A program made the position numbers and the translations under genes. From NCBI GenBank assembly GCA_003168265.1, contig PMSV01000013.1, positions 47,155-111,154 of the forward strand: a stretch of DNA of 64,000 bases, read 5' to 3'. Every line of letters begins with the position of its first letter. Within the stretch, counting starts at the first letter, position 1. The notes under the pieces were generated by a model. That model had not been told where the DNA came from. It did no database searches and saw nothing but the letters and a program-made list of their open reading frames with translations. Positions 62,606 through 64,000 of the stretch are shown here, piece after piece. The stretch is from Chitinophagaceae bacterium. Lineage in GTDB: Bacteria > Bacteroidota > Bacteroidia > Chitinophagales > Chitinophagaceae.

Positions 62606-63051
62606 TGCTCTGTGTTTTTGTACTTATAAAAGTAAACAAAATTGATAATGGGATAAAAATTTTTGGCACTGAAATTATTCCTTTCTAGCGCAGTGCTTTT
62701 GACAAATTTTAAGTACGGGTCAGAAACCTAAAAAAGAAGCCTCCGTATGGATTTAAGGAACCTGTTCAATTCAAATATTCGGTTACACATCTAAGTTATA
62801 ATTCTCTGCACTATTATTTTACCATGGCTGTGAATAATTTTTCATATTGGTCAGGACGGCCAGTATTACTTTAACCCTGGTACCATATACAACCCTATTT
62901 AAACGATGATTTTTTTCTCTTAATTATCAGGTATTGCTTTTCTCAACGTAATTTTTCTGCCAGATGGATATGTCAGGGCTTTAAACATAAGCGAAAAAAA
63001 CACGGATAAGTAACTCCCCCGGAGCGAATTGATAAATGGAACCTGGTGGAT

Positions 63052-63084
63052 AAAAAAAAGGGGGCTGGATTAAAACCCTGCCCC
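63052..63084 (-). terminator. Rho-independent terminator on the - strand
   Basis: GGGGC and GCCCC arms, extended by two more pairs past one mismatch, with an 8-base loop. On the - strand the stem is followed by eight T. It lies 232 bp past the response regulator stop. Confidence 0.8.
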
Positions 63085-63218
63085 GATTGATACTTCTGTA
63101 TCAGTTGAAAAATTTCCCAAAACTATTCGTATCCTCGTTAAATAAGTTACAATATTTATTGTTTATGTTGCATTATTCCCATATTGTTTAAAAAAAAACA
63201 AATCGCGATTTTTTTGCA

Positions 63219-63240
63219 AATACCTAAGTACATAGGTATT
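63219..63240. promoter_or_regulatory. 22-bp near-perfect palindrome
   Basis: AATACCTA and TAGGTATT flank AGTACA; only one symmetric pair is mismatched around a GTAC centre. It lies 76 bp past the response regulator stop, between the gene and its terminator, so it may be an operator for an unseen transcript or an RNA stem. Confidence 0.45.
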
Positions 63241-63315
63241 GGTAAGTTTCATGTTCAAATGCCAATCAATATAGTTGTGTGAGGAGAATTCATTTCTCAA
63301 CATAGGGATAAGGGG

Positions 63316-63714
63316 CTAATTCCATTTTTCATTGAGTACAGAGGACACCATATAGTAAACTTCTTCAGGCGAGGTAGGCTTGCTCATAAAATGGGCTGCT
63401 CCTAGTTTTTTCAATGCTATAGATTCATTGACATCTTTGGAAGTGGTGTATACAATCACTGGAATAGGAATTAGCCTTGGGTCCTTCTTGATTTCCATCA
63501 GACATTGTTGACCGCTCAATCCCGGCATCCGGAGATCCAGGAAAATATAATCCGGAAGCCTATTGGTCACATTTTTCAAATAATCTAATGCTTCCTTGCT
63601 GCTACTCATACCTATGCACACAATGGTATTATCAACTTCCTTTGCTGCTTCAAAAAAAAGTTTAATGTCATCTTCATCGTCGTCTGCAAATAAAATTGTC
63701 ATAATCTTTCCCAT
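63316..63714 (-). CDS. receiver-only response regulator (Rcp1-like)
   Basis: A 132-residue CheY-like receiver without an output domain. The acidic pocket is ADDDEDD (residues 10-16), the phosphoacceptor Asp60 lies in YIFLDLRMPG, then VYTTSKD and Lys112 in SKPTSPEE. An internal ATG at 63702 is an alternative start. It is related to the receiver at 44030-44428. A kinase gene probably ends just upstream at 63967. Confidence 0.9.
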   Translation of the reverse strand: MGKIMTILFADDDEDDIKLFFEAAKEVDNTIVCIGMSSSKEALDYLKNVTNRLPDYIFLDLRMPGLSGQQCLMEIKKDPRLIPIPVIVYTTSKDVNESIALKKLGAAHFMSKPTSPEEVYYMVSSVLNEKWN

Positions 63715-63860
63715 AAAATAATTTTATAGAATAATATACTTAGGCCGTAATGACTCGTAGTTCTTTGAACGTTTTCGATTTTTCTGATCCGATTCTGGTC
63801 ATAAACGAACGAAAAATTCCTTGCTGAGCATTGCGGCATCATTCAGAGTCGAAAACATAA

Positions 63861-63872
63861 CTAATCGATTAG
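63861..63872. promoter_or_regulatory. 12-bp palindrome CTAATCGATTAG
   Basis: A perfect palindrome about 150 bp upstream of the response regulator start. A second inverted repeat with the same half-sites (CTAAT/ATTAG) is 10 bp away at 63882-63898. Confidence 0.4.
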
Positions 63873-63881
63873 CCATAAAAT

Positions 63882-63898
63882 TACTAATTACATTAGTA
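63882..63898. promoter_or_regulatory. inverted repeat TACTAAT-TAC-ATTAGTA
   Basis: Two 7-bp arms around 3 bases, next to the palindrome at 63861-63872. Together they resemble a double operator in front of the response regulator. Confidence 0.4.
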
Positions 63899-63966
63899 TT
63901 ATCAAAGAACTATTCTACATTTGGCGTCTAAATCATTTATCCTTTATTCTATTAAAATGAAATGAT

Positions 63967-64000
63967 TTATTGCTTCAAAGGAAGAATGACATGGAATTGT
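63967..64000 (-). CDS. 3' end of a probable sensor histidine kinase (runs off the window)
   Basis: On the - strand the last bases read QFHVILPLKQ and then TAA (63967-63969). F-x-V-x-L-P-L is the usual end of a HATPase domain (strand after the G-x-G-T/S-x-F motif), and a receiver-only response regulator follows downstream. Only eleven codons are visible, so this is tentative. Confidence 0.4.
   Translation of the reverse strand, partial: QFHVILPLKQ

Larger units (their letters stand above)
62606..63315. other. 710-bp intergenic region without a supported gene
   Basis: A/T-rich DNA between the PoxB-like start and the response regulator stop. It holds a - strand terminator (63052-63084) and a 22-bp near-palindrome (63219-63240). 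No coding frame or known RNA was recognised. Confidence 0.6.

Noticed and set aside
1..64000. tRNA, rRNA, CRISPR arrays and riboswitches
   Set aside because: No tRNA-like cloverleaf with anticodon, no regularly spaced repeat-spacer array and no conserved riboswitch core was recognised on reading both strands; a dedicated scan was not possible.

Overview
The window is a stretch of chromosome from a member of the Bacteroidota, most likely family Chitinophagaceae. The evidence is the gene order mraY-murD-ftsW-murG-murC-ftsQ-ftsA-ftsZ without ddl or murB, an FtsZ with a very long charged C-terminal linker, many secreted proteins and lipoproteins, large single-gene FtsX-type permeases, the scarcity of Shine-Dalgarno sequences, and -7 boxes resembling TAnnTTTG. 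Base composition is moderate (by eye about 45% GC). No rRNA, tRNA, CRISPR array, transposase or phage gene was seen. Family assignment is inference from gene content, not from a search.

1-10.4 kb is the 3' half of the division and cell wall (dcw) cluster, all on the + strand, closed by a strong terminator after ftsZ. 10.4-15.2 kb carries a NIF3 protein, a C4 zinc-ribbon coiled-coil protein, recN, a small membrane protein and fabI. 15.2-35.6 kb is mostly housekeeping in short units on both strands: two LolD/MacB-type ATPases, a cobalamin adenosyltransferase, gatC, trpS, a deoxynucleoside kinase, a DUF922 protease-like protein, pckA, aminopeptidase P, pssA-purS, rsmI, two secreted M1 peptidases, rsmG with a membrane glycosyltransferase, tgt, a GNAT enzyme and a DJ-1/PfpI protein.

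35.7-47.8 kb is accessory: an ABC permease, a lipoprotein, an amidohydrolase, an orphan TnsA-like nuclease divergent from a zinc-finger protein, an NTF2-like lipoprotein, a VOC protein, a GT39 membrane glycosyltransferase, a histidine kinase/response regulator pair and secreted proteins of unknown role. 48-53 kb is a small glycan-degradation operon (GH3, secreted beta-rich protein, GH65-like). 53-56.4 kb is a decaying patch: a ParE-type and a HigBA-type toxin-antitoxin module on either side of a DUF2442-HTH gene with an in-frame stop and a nucleotide pyrophosphatase-like gene with a one-base frameshift. 56.5-64 kb has a lone DsbD-alpha domain, ppsA, a VOC protein, a half-size FUSC protein, a PoxB-like enzyme, a receiver-only response regulator and the last codons of what is probably its kinase.

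The most unusual signals are in non-coding DNA: a ~64-bp repeat present three times (twice in tandem at the pepP start, once inverted 13 kb away upstream of the DJ-1 gene); a decayed tandem duplication spanning the dNK/DUF922 3' ends; a five-unit ~14-bp tandem repeat that contains the rsmI start codon; and several operator-like palindromes next to regulators and divergent genes. No complete, clearly new multi-gene system was found; the TnsA-like nuclease/zinc-finger pair with its TAAACG repeats is the best candidate for one.
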